Assembly: GCA_007571185.1 (NCBI GenBank)
Contig: RKRX01000220.1
Span: 1 to 6,021 of the forward strand
Length of the DNA stretch: 6,021 nt
Direction of reading: 5' to 3'
Source of the DNA: Oceanicaulis sp.
GTDB lineage: Bacteria > Pseudomonadota > Alphaproteobacteria > Caulobacterales > Maricaulaceae
The notes beneath the pieces were generated by a model, which saw only the letters and a program-made list of their open reading frames with translations, ran no database searches and had not been told where the DNA came from. Position 1 is the stretch's first letter; every line of letters begins with the position of its first letter. Shown here one piece after another: positions 5,905 to 6,021 of the stretch. Made by a program: the position numbers and the translations under genes.

Positions 5905-6021
5905 ATAAAATCAATGGGTTATGAGCAGTCTTCGGGGTTTAGTTTCGGGAGGGTGTCGATGATTTTCATGGTTTGGAGGCTTATTGTGATGACTCGGCGG
6001 AACAGGGTGAGAGGGTATCGG
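5875..6021. mobile_element. Probable end of an insertion sequence interrupting htpX
   Basis: At about 5875 the conserved htpX sequence stops and gives way to more A+T-rich DNA beginning GGGAATTATACGCAAAAGTG. A minus-strand reading frame (5919-6021) ends 44 bases inside this edge, the layout expected for the transposase-distal end of an IS. No second end or target duplication lies in the window, so the family and exact boundary cannot be fixed. Confidence 0.5.
5919..6021 (-). CDS. C-terminal end of an unidentified gene, possibly a transposase
   Basis: Entering from the right edge on the minus strand, an open frame gives 33 residues, starting RYPLTLFRRVITISLQT and ending TLPKLNPEDCS, then TAA at 5921-5919. 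The rest lies outside the window. Its stop sits 44 bases from the point where htpX is interrupted, which favours a transposase at the end of an IS. The residues alone do not identify a family. Confidence 0.4.
   Translation of the reverse strand, partial: RYPLTLFRRVITISLQTMKIIDTLPKLNPEDCS

Overview
The window looks like part of an alphaproteobacterial chromosome. It is G+C-rich, has a trpF-trpB pair with a 4-base overlap, and carries an HtpX-type membrane protease next to a DUF1674 (SDHAF4-like) gene, an association I recall from this class. I cannot name a genus. The left end (1-1716, minus strand) is ordinary tryptophan biosynthesis: trpF followed by the first 346 codons of trpB, which runs off the left edge.

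The rest (about 1820-5904) reads as an imperfect tandem duplication of one small module: ankyrin-repeat gene (minus), DUF1674 gene (minus), htpX (plus). The right copy (3541-5904) is nearly complete: a signal-peptide-bearing ankyrin protein, a 67-residue DUF1674 protein, and htpX on the opposite strand with a heat-shock-like promoter candidate in the gap. The left copy (1820-3083) is wrecked. Only the C-terminal end of the ankyrin gene survives (1863-2033). The DUF1674 position is filled by decayed IS4-family and IS5-family transposase fragments (2097-2811). The htpX copy keeps only its promoter-proximal leader and first ~52 codons.

The truncated left htpX is not simply dead. Its two-helix membrane anchor runs in frame into about 150 residues of unrelated sequence, giving an intact 206-codon chimeric gene (2930-3550) with no recognisable family. 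It is the best candidate here for something undescribed.

The right htpX keeps its zinc site but loses its conserved C-terminal end at about 5875. There the sequence switches to what looks like the end of another mobile element, whose minus-strand gene runs off the right edge. Mobile elements have therefore reshaped both copies. I see no RNA genes, CRISPR array or defence system.
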